A DNA stretch of 16,953 nt from Pseudomonadota bacterium (GTDB taxonomy: Bacteria > Pseudomonadota > Gammaproteobacteria > SZUA-229). The stretch spans positions 1-16,953 of the forward strand of contig JADFWE010000331.1 in NCBI GenBank assembly GCA_015222915.1, in the 5' to 3' direction. Positions 1 through 6,811 of the stretch are shown here, in pieces. The stretch's first letter is position 1; each line of letters starts with the position of its first letter. The notes under the pieces were generated by a model, which was not told the DNA's origin, did no database searches, and was given only the letters and a program-made list of their open reading frames with translations. A program made the translations under genes and the position numbers.

Positions 1-105
1 CAGAGAGCGCAGAGGTCCACAGAGGAAAGCCTTAATTATTGTTAACGGCGCCGCAGGCGCCGTTAACAAAGAAAACTCTGCGTCTCCGCGCCTCTGCGGT
101 GAAAA
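1..105. repeat. Intergenic palindromic repeat with CTCTGCG-type arms
   Basis: The centre is a perfect inverted repeat: TTGTTAACGGCGCC (39-52), loop GCA (53-55), GGCGCCGTTAACAA (56-69). On the left (1-28) are units such as GCGCAGAGG and CACAGAGG. On the right (75-100) are the complementary-sense units CTCTGCGTCTCC, GCGCCTCTGCGG. The whole block is therefore an imperfect inverted structure of about 105 bp, perhaps cut by the left window edge. Short CTCTGCG/CTCTGTGG units of this kind occur as dispersed intergenic repeats in many environmental bacterial genomes (recalled, not searched). No T-run follows the hairpin on either strand, so it is not a standard intrinsic terminator. Confidence 0.6.
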
Positions 106-172
106 TCTTTTGACTTTGTTTTTTATGTCCGTTGCTGGCCGAAAACGGACTACGAAGCGCCAATCTACTGGT

Positions 173-2131
173 TTAAAAAACCAGATTCATCACCGTCATA
201 GAAACCACCAGGAATAAAATGGTCATGATACTGCCGGCCTTCATGAAGTCAGGTACACGGTAACCTCCTGGTCCCATGATCAGGGCATTAACCTGATGGG
301 TCGGTATCAAAAATGAATTCGATGTGGCGATAGCGACGGTCAGAGCAAAGATGGCTGGATCCGCGCCTTCAACACCGAGCGCAATGTTTACTGCCAGTGG
401 TACCAGTAACACCGTGGCACCGACGTTAGACATGACAAGGGTAAAGAATGTTGCTAACGCAGCGACGGCAAGCTGTATCACCCAGACCGGCATATTACCG
501 ACCACTAGTAGGGTCTGCTCTGCAATCCAGGCTGCTGTACCAGAGGTTTCTACAGCCAGACCTAATGGAATCAGGCTGGCTAGCAGGAATACGGTCTTCC
601 AAGATACGGCTTCATAGGCCTCATCGATGTTGAGTACACCAGAAATCACCATGCCGATAGCACCGGTAAGCAATGCAACAGACAGACGCAGATCGGTAAA
701 TAACACCATGCCCAGTGCTATAGCAAAGAACAGGCCGGCCCAGCCAACTTTGTTCGGCCGTGTTTCTTCGTGCGGGAATTCGGTGGTGACTACGACAAAA
801 TTTTTGTCTTTCTGTAATCTTACCAATGCGTCCCAACTGGTATGGACCACCAGTGTGTCGCCGGCTTCAAATGGCAGGTTTCGGATGTCATCACCTTCGC
901 GCAGTGTTTTGCCATCGCGGTGCAGGGCGACCATGGCGATGCCATAGGTTTTACGCATCCACAGGTCACGAGCAGACTTGCCGATCAATGTTGAACTTGG
1001 CGGAATTACGACATCAGCAATACCGGATTTGGCGCTAGACAGTGTTTCTGTAAATGTTTGCAGGTCGCTGCGAAGCTCGAGGCCATGTTTTTCAGTAAAA
1101 GCGAGTAAGTTTTTTGGTGCTGCGAGTATGCCTAGAACGGTGTTTTCTTTAATGCCTAGTTCGCGGTCCAGCCCACCGGGACCAACGCGGGTCGCATCAC
1201 TGTCTGTGTGAGCAGCTATAACGCGGATCCGTGCTGCATGCTCGATAGTATCAATTGATTTTCCGATCAGCGAGCTGCCTGCAGGTACGATCACTTCATA
1301 CAGTTCGTAATTTAAGCCGTAGATATCTTTGAAATAATCCACGGTGTTACCAGCCGAAGAACCTTCGCCGGATGATTTAGGTAAGACAAACTTGCCCATG
1401 ATTACAAAATAAAGAACACCGGTAATTACTAGGGAAACACCGATAGGTGTTACTGAGAATAATGACCATTGCGCCATCTGCTGGTCTTCTGCCAGATTTA
1501 CATTGGAGGTGATGATCAGATCATTAAGCAAGATCAGCGGCGATGAACCGACCATCGTTACCGTACCACCCAGGATCGCACAGAAACCCATGGGCATCAG
1601 CAGGCGAGACATCGGCAATCCGGAGCGTGCTGAAATACGGCTGACCACCGGCAGGAACAGCGCGGTTGCACCAACGTTCTGCATGAAAGATGAGATGAAA
1701 GCAACGGTACCAGAGAGTATCGGGATGATGCGCGTCTCTGTGGTGCCGCCAATCTTTAATATAAATGCCGCTACCGTAGTCATCAAACCGGTTTTATCCA
1801 GGCCGGCACCGATGATCATTACCGCGATGATCGACATTACCGCGTTACTGGAGAAACCGTCAAAGATATGTTTTGAATCGACCAGTCCCTGGGATAGCCC
1901 CATGAAGGGTGCGAGCAGGGTGGTTAAACCCAGAACAACCATGATACTGATGGCTGCCACGTCGACGTCAACCACTTCAAAAACAAACAGGTAGATGGTT
2001 AAAACCAGGATCGCGGTAACCCAGGCAACTTCGATCGACGGGGTAACCGTTGATAAAGCGAAGGCAAGAATGGCGAATATAACAGCTGCAATAATTTTCT
2101 TTTTGGGGAGTGATTTTTCAGCAGTAGTCAT
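173..2131 (-). CDS. SLC13/DASS-family anion permease with two RCK_C domains
   Basis: This 652-residue inner-membrane transporter probably co-transports a divalent anion (sulfate or a dicarboxylate) with a cation. An N-terminal membrane half (about 13-255) and a C-terminal half (about 468-652) each carry the related motif QNVGATALFLP or SNVGATVLLVP, matching the two-repeat SLC13/ArsB-NhaD fold. Between them lie two cytoplasmic RCK_C/TrkA_C-like domains (about 275-360 and 372-455), each with a VIVP/VVIPP...SLIGKS/TLIGKS start. This architecture is shared with SAC1/SLT-type sulfate-related transporters, which makes sulfate plausible, but the substrate cannot be read from the sequence. The ATG at 2131 has AAGG 9 nt upstream. 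The gene is divergent from the SulP gene. A 7-bp hairpin (168-184) overlaps the stop codon. Confidence 0.88.
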   Translation of the reverse strand: MTTAEKSLPKKKIIAAVIFAILAFALSTVTPSIEVAWVTAILVLTIYLFVFEVVDVDVAAISIMVVLGLTTLLAPFMGLSQGLVDSKHIFDGFSSNAVMSIIAVMIIGAGLDKTGLMTTVAAFILKIGGTTETRIIPILSGTVAFISSFMQNVGATALFLPVVSRISARSGLPMSRLLMPMGFCAILGGTVTMVGSSPLILLNDLIITSNVNLAEDQQMAQWSLFSVTPIGVSLVITGVLYFVIMGKFVLPKSSGEGSSAGNTVDYFKDIYGLNYELYEVIVPAGSSLIGKSIDTIEHAARIRVIAAHTDSDATRVGPGGLDRELGIKENTVLGILAAPKNLLAFTEKHGLELRSDLQTFTETLSSAKSGIADVVIPPSSTLIGKSARDLWMRKTYGIAMVALHRDGKTLREGDDIRNLPFEAGDTLVVHTSWDALVRLQKDKNFVVVTTEFPHEETRPNKVGWAGLFFAIALGMVLFTDLRLSVALLTGAIGMVISGVLNIDEAYEAVSWKTVFLLASLIPLGLAVETSGTAAWIAEQTLLVVGNMPVWVIQLAVAALATFFTLVMSNVGATVLLVPLAVNIALGVEGADPAIFALTVAIATSNSFLIPTHQVNALIMGPGGYRVPDFMKAGSIMTILFLVVSMTVMNLVF

Positions 2132-2217
2132 ACCTGGAAGCCTTGCGTGATCGCAGTCAAATTAAAGGGATTTCAATGATATAGGGCAGCTTGAGTGCTG
2201 CTCATATCTGATTAGGT

Positions 2218-2276
2218 ATTAGAAAATAATAACTTTCTAATGCTTTGCGGTTAAGGGCGCGAATAATACATTATTC
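2218..2276 (-). promoter_or_regulatory. Candidate sigma70 promoter and palindromic operators of the SLC13 gene
   Basis: On the minus strand, TTAACC (2249-2254) and TATTAT (2226-2231) are separated by 17 nt and fit -35 (4/6) and -10 (5/6) boxes, giving a start near 2219 and a leader of about 88 nt. The -10 box lies in the loop of a perfect 8-bp inverted repeat, ATTAGAAA (2218-2225) and TTTCTAAT (2234-2241), a repressor-like position. A second perfect palindrome, GAATAAT-AC-ATTATTC (2261-2276), sits just upstream of the -35 box, an activator-like position. The boxes are visible in the sequence; their function is inferred. Confidence 0.4.
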
Positions 2277-2433
2277 ATGGAGTTATGTCGAGATGACCGA
2301 GGCTGTGGTGGGCGCTTAGATAGTTAATTGTGGATATTTAAGACATTGATTTTGACTGTTAAAATCTGCGGCTACCTTACTAAGTGTGTGTAAATAACCA
2401 TAGTTGCTTTTGCGTTCTGTTTTGACTTATTCA

Positions 2434-2540
2434 GCTTCATTCATTGAAGCGAATAATTTAACTAGATGCTAGTGCATTATTTGCTGTTAACCATTGTTTC
2501 ACACCTGTTTACTCACGTCATGTGAGTGTTAACCGATGTT
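2434..2540 (+). promoter_or_regulatory. Candidate operator region upstream of the SulP gene
   Basis: Several symmetrical elements lie before the SulP start. There is an inverted repeat GCTTCA-TTCAT-TGAAGC (2434-2450). There is another, ACTCAC-GTCAT-GTGAGT (2511-2527). A 14-bp direct repeat, TGTTAACCATTGTT (2485-2498) and TGTTAACCGATGTT (2527-2540), has starts exactly 42 bp apart, about four helical turns, and brackets the second palindrome. The word GCGAATAAT occurs at 2449-2457 and again at 2259-2267 near the divergent promoter. No convincing -35/-10 pair was found for SulP. The rest of the 2132-2560 gap holds no gene that I can support. Confidence 0.3.
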
Positions 2541-2548
2541 AGATATAT

Positions 2549-2552
2549 AGGA
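2549..2552 (+). promoter_or_regulatory. Shine-Dalgarno supporting the TTG start of SulP
   Basis: AGGA lies 8 nt before the TTG at 2561. No in-frame ATG or GTG has a better site nearby, so the rare TTG start is accepted. Confidence 0.55.
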
Positions 2553-2560
2553 ATATTATT

Positions 2561-4333
2561 TTGAATTTGAATAAGATTTTTCCGTTTTTAAACTGGATCC
2601 AGGAACTAAAAGACCCCGCTATTCTTCGTGCCGATATGATCGCAGGCCTTACCGTAGCGCTGGTATTGATACCACAGTCGATGGCTTACGCAACACTGGC
2701 CGGTCTTCCAGAAGTTTATGGTCTGTATATCGCGTTTGTTCCCGTATTTGTGGCCGCACTCTGGGGTTCTTCCCGTCAACTGGGTACCGGTCCGGTAGCC
2801 GTGGTATCGACGATGACAGCGACCATGCTGACGCCAGTCGTAATTCCTATGCTCGGAGAGGGCTACACCCAGGAAGAATACCTGGCGCTCTATATTCCTA
2901 CTGCCATGTTCCTGACATTGATTGTTGGATTATTTCAGTTTGCACTGGGTCTGTTTCGTCTTGGTGCTATCGTTAACTTTCTGTCGCATCCGGTTATCGT
3001 CGGTTTTACCAACGCCGCAGCACTATTTATCGGCCTGACCCAGATCTCAAAAATATTTGGTGTGGAGATGCCCGGTGGTGCCAGCGATCATTTTCTTACG
3101 GTTCGAATTCTGGGCGTGATAGAAAACCTCGGTGATACGCACATGGAAACTTTGCTCATGGGTATCACGGCGTTTGCCATCATGATTGGCCTGAAAAAAT
3201 ATGCACCAAAAATACCGGCGGTTTTAGTGGCTGTTGTGGTGACTACCGTGGTCAGTTACTCGATCGGGTTTGAGCAGATGGGCGGTAAGGTTGTGGGCAC
3301 CATCCCTGAGGGTCTGCCGGGTTTTAAAATGCCTGGCTTTAATCTGGAAGCTTTTTCTCACCTCTTCATCAGTGCCATCATTATCGCCATGGTTGGTTTT
3401 ATGGAAGCGATTTCGATTGCTAAAGCCATGGCCGCCAAGTCGAAAGATCGTATCGATCCTAACCAGGAGCTCATCGGTCAGGGTCTGGGTAATATCTTTG
3501 GTAGTTTCTTCCAGTCCTATCCAGCATCAGGTTCGTTCTCCCGCTCAGCGGTTAATTTTAATGCCGGTGCAAAAACAGGATTCTCATCTGTAGTGACAGC
3601 GATTATCGTTGTTATTACATTATTATTCCTGACGCCTCTGTTATATCATCTGCCAAAAGCCACACTTGCTGCTGTAGTAATCATGGCTGTGTTCGGTCTG
3701 ATTAATTTCAAAGCTGTAAAACATATCTGGAACATAAACAAACATGATGGCATCGCTGCCATGGTTACATTTATAGCGACTATCGCATCCGCACCAAAAC
3801 TTGATCACGGCATTATTATCGGCGCAGTACTGGCAATTGTTCTGTACCTGTACCGCACCATGCAGCCTCGTGTTGCTGTGCTGGGCAGGTTTAAAGACGG
3901 CACTCTGCGTGATATAGAAATCAATAAAGATCTGCCTACGGATAAAAATATTATTGCGGTACGTTTTGATGGCTCGTTGTATTTTGCCAACGTCTCTTAT
4001 TTCGAAGACGCGATGCTAAAAGCGGTATCACAATATCCTGATGCAAAATTTCTGCTGGTGGTTGGTGATGCGATTAACCAGATCGATGCCTCCGGTGAAG
4101 AAGTGCTGCACCATCTGGTCGAACGTCTGCAGGGCAATGATATGACGGTCGTGTTCAGTGGCCTGAAACGTCAGATCCTGCAGGTGATGAAAGCCAGTGG
4201 TCTGCATGATGTTATCGGCGAACATAATATTTTTTCAAACGAAGATTTCGCCTTAGAAGAAATATATAAACGCCTCGAGCTGGATGCATCGGGAGATGCG
4301 TGTCCGCTGTTAAGACAACCTATACCTGTATAA
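2561..4333 (+). CDS. SulP-family anion transporter (sulfate or bicarbonate) with STAS domain
   Basis: This 590-residue inner-membrane protein belongs to the SLC26/SulP family, which moves sulfate, bicarbonate or similar anions, usually with H+ or Na+. The N-terminal SulP signature PQSMAYATLAGLPEVYGLY (about 38-56) is followed by the usual dense set of membrane helices to about residue 430. A C-terminal STAS domain follows (about 465-575; VRFDGSLYFANVSYFED, then DASGEE at the usual phosphorylatable-Ser loop). Length is typical. The start is TTG. The gene is divergent from SLC13, convergent with a SpoIIAA-like gene, and ends at a strong terminator. Some SulP proteins of autotrophs are bicarbonate carriers. 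The DAB locus 5 kb away makes that attractive, but sulfate is equally possible and a general SulP call is the safe one. Confidence 0.9.
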   Translation: MNLNKIFPFLNWIQELKDPAILRADMIAGLTVALVLIPQSMAYATLAGLPEVYGLYIAFVPVFVAALWGSSRQLGTGPVAVVSTMTATMLTPVVIPMLGEGYTQEEYLALYIPTAMFLTLIVGLFQFALGLFRLGAIVNFLSHPVIVGFTNAAALFIGLTQISKIFGVEMPGGASDHFLTVRILGVIENLGDTHMETLLMGITAFAIMIGLKKYAPKIPAVLVAVVVTTVVSYSIGFEQMGGKVVGTIPEGLPGFKMPGFNLEAFSHLFISAIIIAMVGFMEAISIAKAMAAKSKDRIDPNQELIGQGLGNIFGSFFQSYPASGSFSRSAVNFNAGAKTGFSSVVTAIIVVITLLFLTPLLYHLPKATLAAVVIMAVFGLINFKAVKHIWNINKHDGIAAMVTFIATIASAPKLDHGIIIGAVLAIVLYLYRTMQPRVAVLGRFKDGTLRDIEINKDLPTDKNIIAVRFDGSLYFANVSYFEDAMLKAVSQYPDAKFLLVVGDAINQIDASGEEVLHHLVERLQGNDMTVVFSGLKRQILQVMKASGLHDVIGEHNIFSNEDFALEEIYKRLELDASGDACPLLRQPIPV

Positions 4334-4352
4334 CGGCGCAGTTATAAGTTAT

Positions 4353-4396
4353 AAAAAGGGGCGGAGAAATTATATTTCTTCCGCCCCTTTCTTTTG
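4353..4396. terminator. Bidirectional Rho-independent terminator between convergent genes
   Basis: AAAGGGGCGG (4355-4364) pairs with CCGCCCCTTT (4381-4390). An inner AGAAAT/ATTTCT stem and a one-base bulge close a small loop. On the plus strand the stem runs into TTTCTTTT (4388-4395); on the minus strand it runs into TTTTTAT. It should therefore stop both the SulP transcript and the convergent small gene. Confidence 0.88.
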
Positions 4397-4452
4397 TAGT
4401 TAAGTTTAGTTAGTACTCAAAAGCTATAAACTTATTTTACCTGTAAAATTCA

Positions 4453-4842
4453 TTATTCATTGCCTTCCCGTAGCCAGTTCAACGCTTCGTCTTCGTTCTC
4501 AAAATATTTAACTTCGCCCGAAATAAACCATGAACCAACTTTCGCAGAGTATTCCTGCCATTTCTTATTGCCAAATATAGCGATTTTTTCGAACTCACCG
4601 CCACGTTTTAAACCGAGCTTGAGATCGTCCCACGCGGCTCTCAATTCCCAGCCTTCAAATTCTGAGCCGTCTATATAGGCTTTGATCTTAGGGTCATCGA
4701 TGCCATCGAGTGCAGCATCAATCATCGGGGTTATTTTCTCATAGTCCTCATGCGTGAGTTTACCGGTCACTTTTAAAGACAGGAAAAAATCGTTATCAAC
4801 CCTTTCGATGCCAATCGAAAGGCCGTGCCTGATAATTGTCAC
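4453..4842 (-). CDS. SpoIIAA-like / STAS-fold small protein
   Basis: This 129-residue cytoplasmic protein resembles the SpoIIAA-like family (DUF3478-type, STAS/CRAL-TRIO-like fold). It has an N-terminal beta hairpin (IGIERVDNDFFLSLKVTGKL), a Thr-His-Glu-Asp-Tyr stretch starting the first helix, and a Trp-rich middle (GWELRAAWDDLKLGLK). The FEKIAIFGNKKWQEY and EVKYFENEDEALNWL segments are typical of the family. Family members are usually single-domain and of unknown role; membrane or lipid association has been proposed. The start is GTG at 4842 with AGGAGG 5 nt upstream. It lies 140 nt downstream of the HEAT-protein gene on the same strand, so it may be read through from there or have its own promoter. 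Convergence with SulP, which has its own STAS domain, may be chance. Confidence 0.75.
   Translation of the reverse strand: MTIIRHGLSIGIERVDNDFFLSLKVTGKLTHEDYEKITPMIDAALDGIDDPKIKAYIDGSEFEGWELRAAWDDLKLGLKRGGEFEKIAIFGNKKWQEYSAKVGSWFISGEVKYFENEDEALNWLREGNE
4801..4822 (-). repeat. Perfect 9-bp hairpin inside the first codons of the SpoIIAA-like gene
   Basis: CCTTTCGAT (4801-4809) and ATCGAAAGG (4814-4822) form a perfect 9-bp stem with a 4-nt loop. In the mRNA it covers codons 7-14, beginning about 20 nt after the GTG. It lies where structure can affect ribosome loading; any regulatory role is inference. Confidence 0.45.
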
Positions 4843-4847
4843 GTCGG

Positions 4848-4853
4848 CCTCCT
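4848..4853 (-). promoter_or_regulatory. Shine-Dalgarno that fixes the GTG start at 4842
   Basis: AGGAGG in the minus-strand sense, 5 nt before the GTG. It is the strongest ribosome site seen in the left half of the window. Confidence 0.75.
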
Positions 4854-4982
4854 AACACGTTAACTTCCACTTACCAGTTTACTGAGTTGTTATTCAAAAG
4901 ACTTGATGGAAAGCAAGTAACGTCAGTTGTCGCCACATAGCTGGCCTCTGGAAAAATCGTCGGTGATAATGGATGAGTTGCC

Positions 4983-6806
4983 TCAGGATTGAGACTGGTA
5001 CACACTGAGTGCTTCGGCGACTTTCTGGCGAATACGCTTCGATGGCTCGTTGCGCATGATTTCCCTGAGCACGGGCTCATTCTCCGGGAATTTGTCGAGG
5101 TTATCGCTGAGCAATACGGCGATGTTGTATCGCGTGCTTTCGTCAGTCTCGGTTCGCACTGTCTGCCTGAACATTGCCATCGCAGAATCGGAGGGCTCAG
5201 TCCATGACTGCAGTGACTCGGCAATCGCACCGCGCACATAGCCGTTGTCTTCTGCGCTATAGTGAGAAACCAGCCTGTCAGCGACCTGATCGGTGCCTAG
5301 CGAACCCAGTGACAGGGCTGCTGCGCGACGTATTGCCGGTTCAGCATCATCGAGTAATATTGCCACCTCGTTCGCCAGTGTAGTGTCATGCGTATTACCC
5401 AGTGCAGTAATATAATTGCTGCGCTGGGTAACATCACCACTGCCCAGAGCATTACTTAGCAAGTCAGAACGCAAGGCCGCATACTCAGGGTTATCGGTCT
5501 TGTTCATGGTATTGCCGATACTGCCCAGTGCAAAGGTCGCCGTATTTGCCATACGTTGATGTTCACCGCCGGAACTGTACTGCGCCATGTCCCACAGTGC
5601 CGTGATACTTTCTGTGGTTGGCTGCTTGACCCCGCCCATCGCAACAATGGCGCGCATGCCATCTTTCAGTGACCAGCTGTCGTCGGTAATCACCTCGACC
5701 AGCGCGGCCTGTGCGCTTTTGGTGCCGGCCTGCTCCAGCACCAGGTACAGGTCGGCGCGGGTGCGGTCGCTGAGTTCCTGTGTTTTCAGCAGGTCTAGTA
5801 TTATTGCGGGCAAAGAAGCATCGACACGCAACAGATCACGCAGCCTGTGTATCAGTCCCAGCCGTCCCTGTGTGGCCGCATCCAGTTCGGGAACAGTTGC
5901 CAGGATCTGCTTGCGCGCTTTCTCTGGCGTGATGTTTGGCACCGGCCGCTTGAGTGCCGAAGTTGCATCTACAGCGGCGGCTGCATCAAAGCGCCACAGG
6001 TCTGGCGAGAGTGCAAGCTGCGTTTCCGGCCGCAGTTTCAGCGTCGCATGATTGCTGACCGTCATCGCCGGGCCGCCCTGATCATCGGCAGACATTGTTT
6101 CTTGCACGTTCATTTCTGTGATCCAGTTGCGGCCGGCTTCAATACTAAAGCTTTCGGTGGAACTGATTTCTGACCAGCTGACTATACCTGTTACTGTGGA
6201 AGTGAATTTACGTTTGGATTTTTTGAATTGTGCCGGGCCGGTACGTTTATAGGCTGCCTGGTATGTTCCTGAGCCGTTGCTTTCATTCACCACCCAGTTA
6301 TCGACGCTGTCCATGCTGATCTGAAACGTGCGCACCAGGTTTTCCAGGATGCTGCGGTTCTGTTGATTCACTTCGGCAGGAAATGCAAACGCCAGCGGCA
6401 TACCGCTGGCAGCGAAACGCACCCTGAACGGCACGCCGAGGGCAAGGTTGGTACCGGCATCCATCGAGTCGTTGATTTTCAGCTCGATAGAAGAAAACCG
6501 CATGCCGACCACCGCTTCGTCGCCACCTGTTTCCAGCGTCAGGGTATCGAGCTGGCCCAGCATATGCACATGAATGGTTGACGCGCCGCGCACTGTTGCC
6601 TGCATTTGCATGGAAGACTCGGACAGTACATGGTATCGCTGTGTAACACCGTAACGCCATTGCATGGTAACTGGTGTACTGTCTGCCGGGGCGGCAGGTT
6701 GTGTTGTAACAAGTGGACCGTTATCTGTGGAATCTGAATTCCATTCTGTCACCAGTATGACTGTACCCAGCACCAGCACCGCTGGCAATAACCACTGCTT
6801 GTTCAT
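4983..6806 (-). CDS. Exported/anchored HEAT-repeat protein with vitellogenin-N-like architecture
   Basis: This 607-residue protein begins with one hydrophobic segment (about 4-22, no clear cleavage site), so it is probably anchored in the inner membrane with its bulk in the periplasm. Residues about 45-265 are beta-rich. They contain the order seen in animal large lipid transfer proteins (vitellogenin, MTP, apoB N-terminus): a PFRVRFAASGMP 'Pf.f.y.nG' element (about 128), ILENLVRTFQI (about 151) and a G-x-Y-x-x-x-Y strand (about 179). Residues about 294-605 are helical repeats: RTRADLYLVLEQAGT (about 346), then ANTATFALGSIGN (about 419), then HEAT units such as AIRRAAALSLGSLG. These echo the vitellogenin helical domain (R...LDAL...GT, then A..ALGSL). 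No enzyme motif is seen. It lies 5 nt after the lipoprotein gene, with a weak ribosome site, so translational coupling is likely. Plain HEAT protein is the conservative call; lipid transfer is inferred. Confidence 0.72.
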   Translation of the reverse strand: MNKQWLLPAVLVLGTVILVTEWNSDSTDNGPLVTTQPAAPADSTPVTMQWRYGVTQRYHVLSESSMQMQATVRGASTIHVHMLGQLDTLTLETGGDEAVVGMRFSSIELKINDSMDAGTNLALGVPFRVRFAASGMPLAFAFPAEVNQQNRSILENLVRTFQISMDSVDNWVVNESNGSGTYQAAYKRTGPAQFKKSKRKFTSTVTGIVSWSEISSTESFSIEAGRNWITEMNVQETMSADDQGGPAMTVSNHATLKLRPETQLALSPDLWRFDAAAAVDATSALKRPVPNITPEKARKQILATVPELDAATQGRLGLIHRLRDLLRVDASLPAIILDLLKTQELSDRTRADLYLVLEQAGTKSAQAALVEVITDDSWSLKDGMRAIVAMGGVKQPTTESITALWDMAQYSSGGEHQRMANTATFALGSIGNTMNKTDNPEYAALRSDLLSNALGSGDVTQRSNYITALGNTHDTTLANEVAILLDDAEPAIRRAAALSLGSLGTDQVADRLVSHYSAEDNGYVRGAIAESLQSWTEPSDSAMAMFRQTVRTETDESTRYNIAVLLSDNLDKFPENEPVLREIMRNEPSKRIRQKVAEALSVYQSQS

Positions 6807-6811
6807 TCAGT

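Noticed and set aside
39..69. The perfect hairpin as a Rho-independent terminator for the SLC13 gene
   Set aside because: On the minus strand it is followed by AATAATTAAGG, not a T-run, and it lies over 100 nt past the stop; it fits a repeat better.
127..150. GTCCGTT...AACGGAC hairpin downstream of the SLC13 gene as terminator
   Set aside because: In the gene's direction the stem is followed by an A-rich run (ATAAAAAACA) rather than T residues, and the 10-nt loop with a 7-bp stem is weak.
1503..1994. A 163-codon plus-strand frame inside the SLC13 gene
   Set aside because: It is antisense to well-conserved membrane helices and its translation has low-complexity Thr/Ile/Ala runs typical of shadows.
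4871..5239. A 122-codon minus-strand frame overlapping the end of the HEAT gene
   Set aside because: It is out of frame within the HEAT repeats, is Ser/Pro/Arg-rich without a domain, and has no ribosome site.
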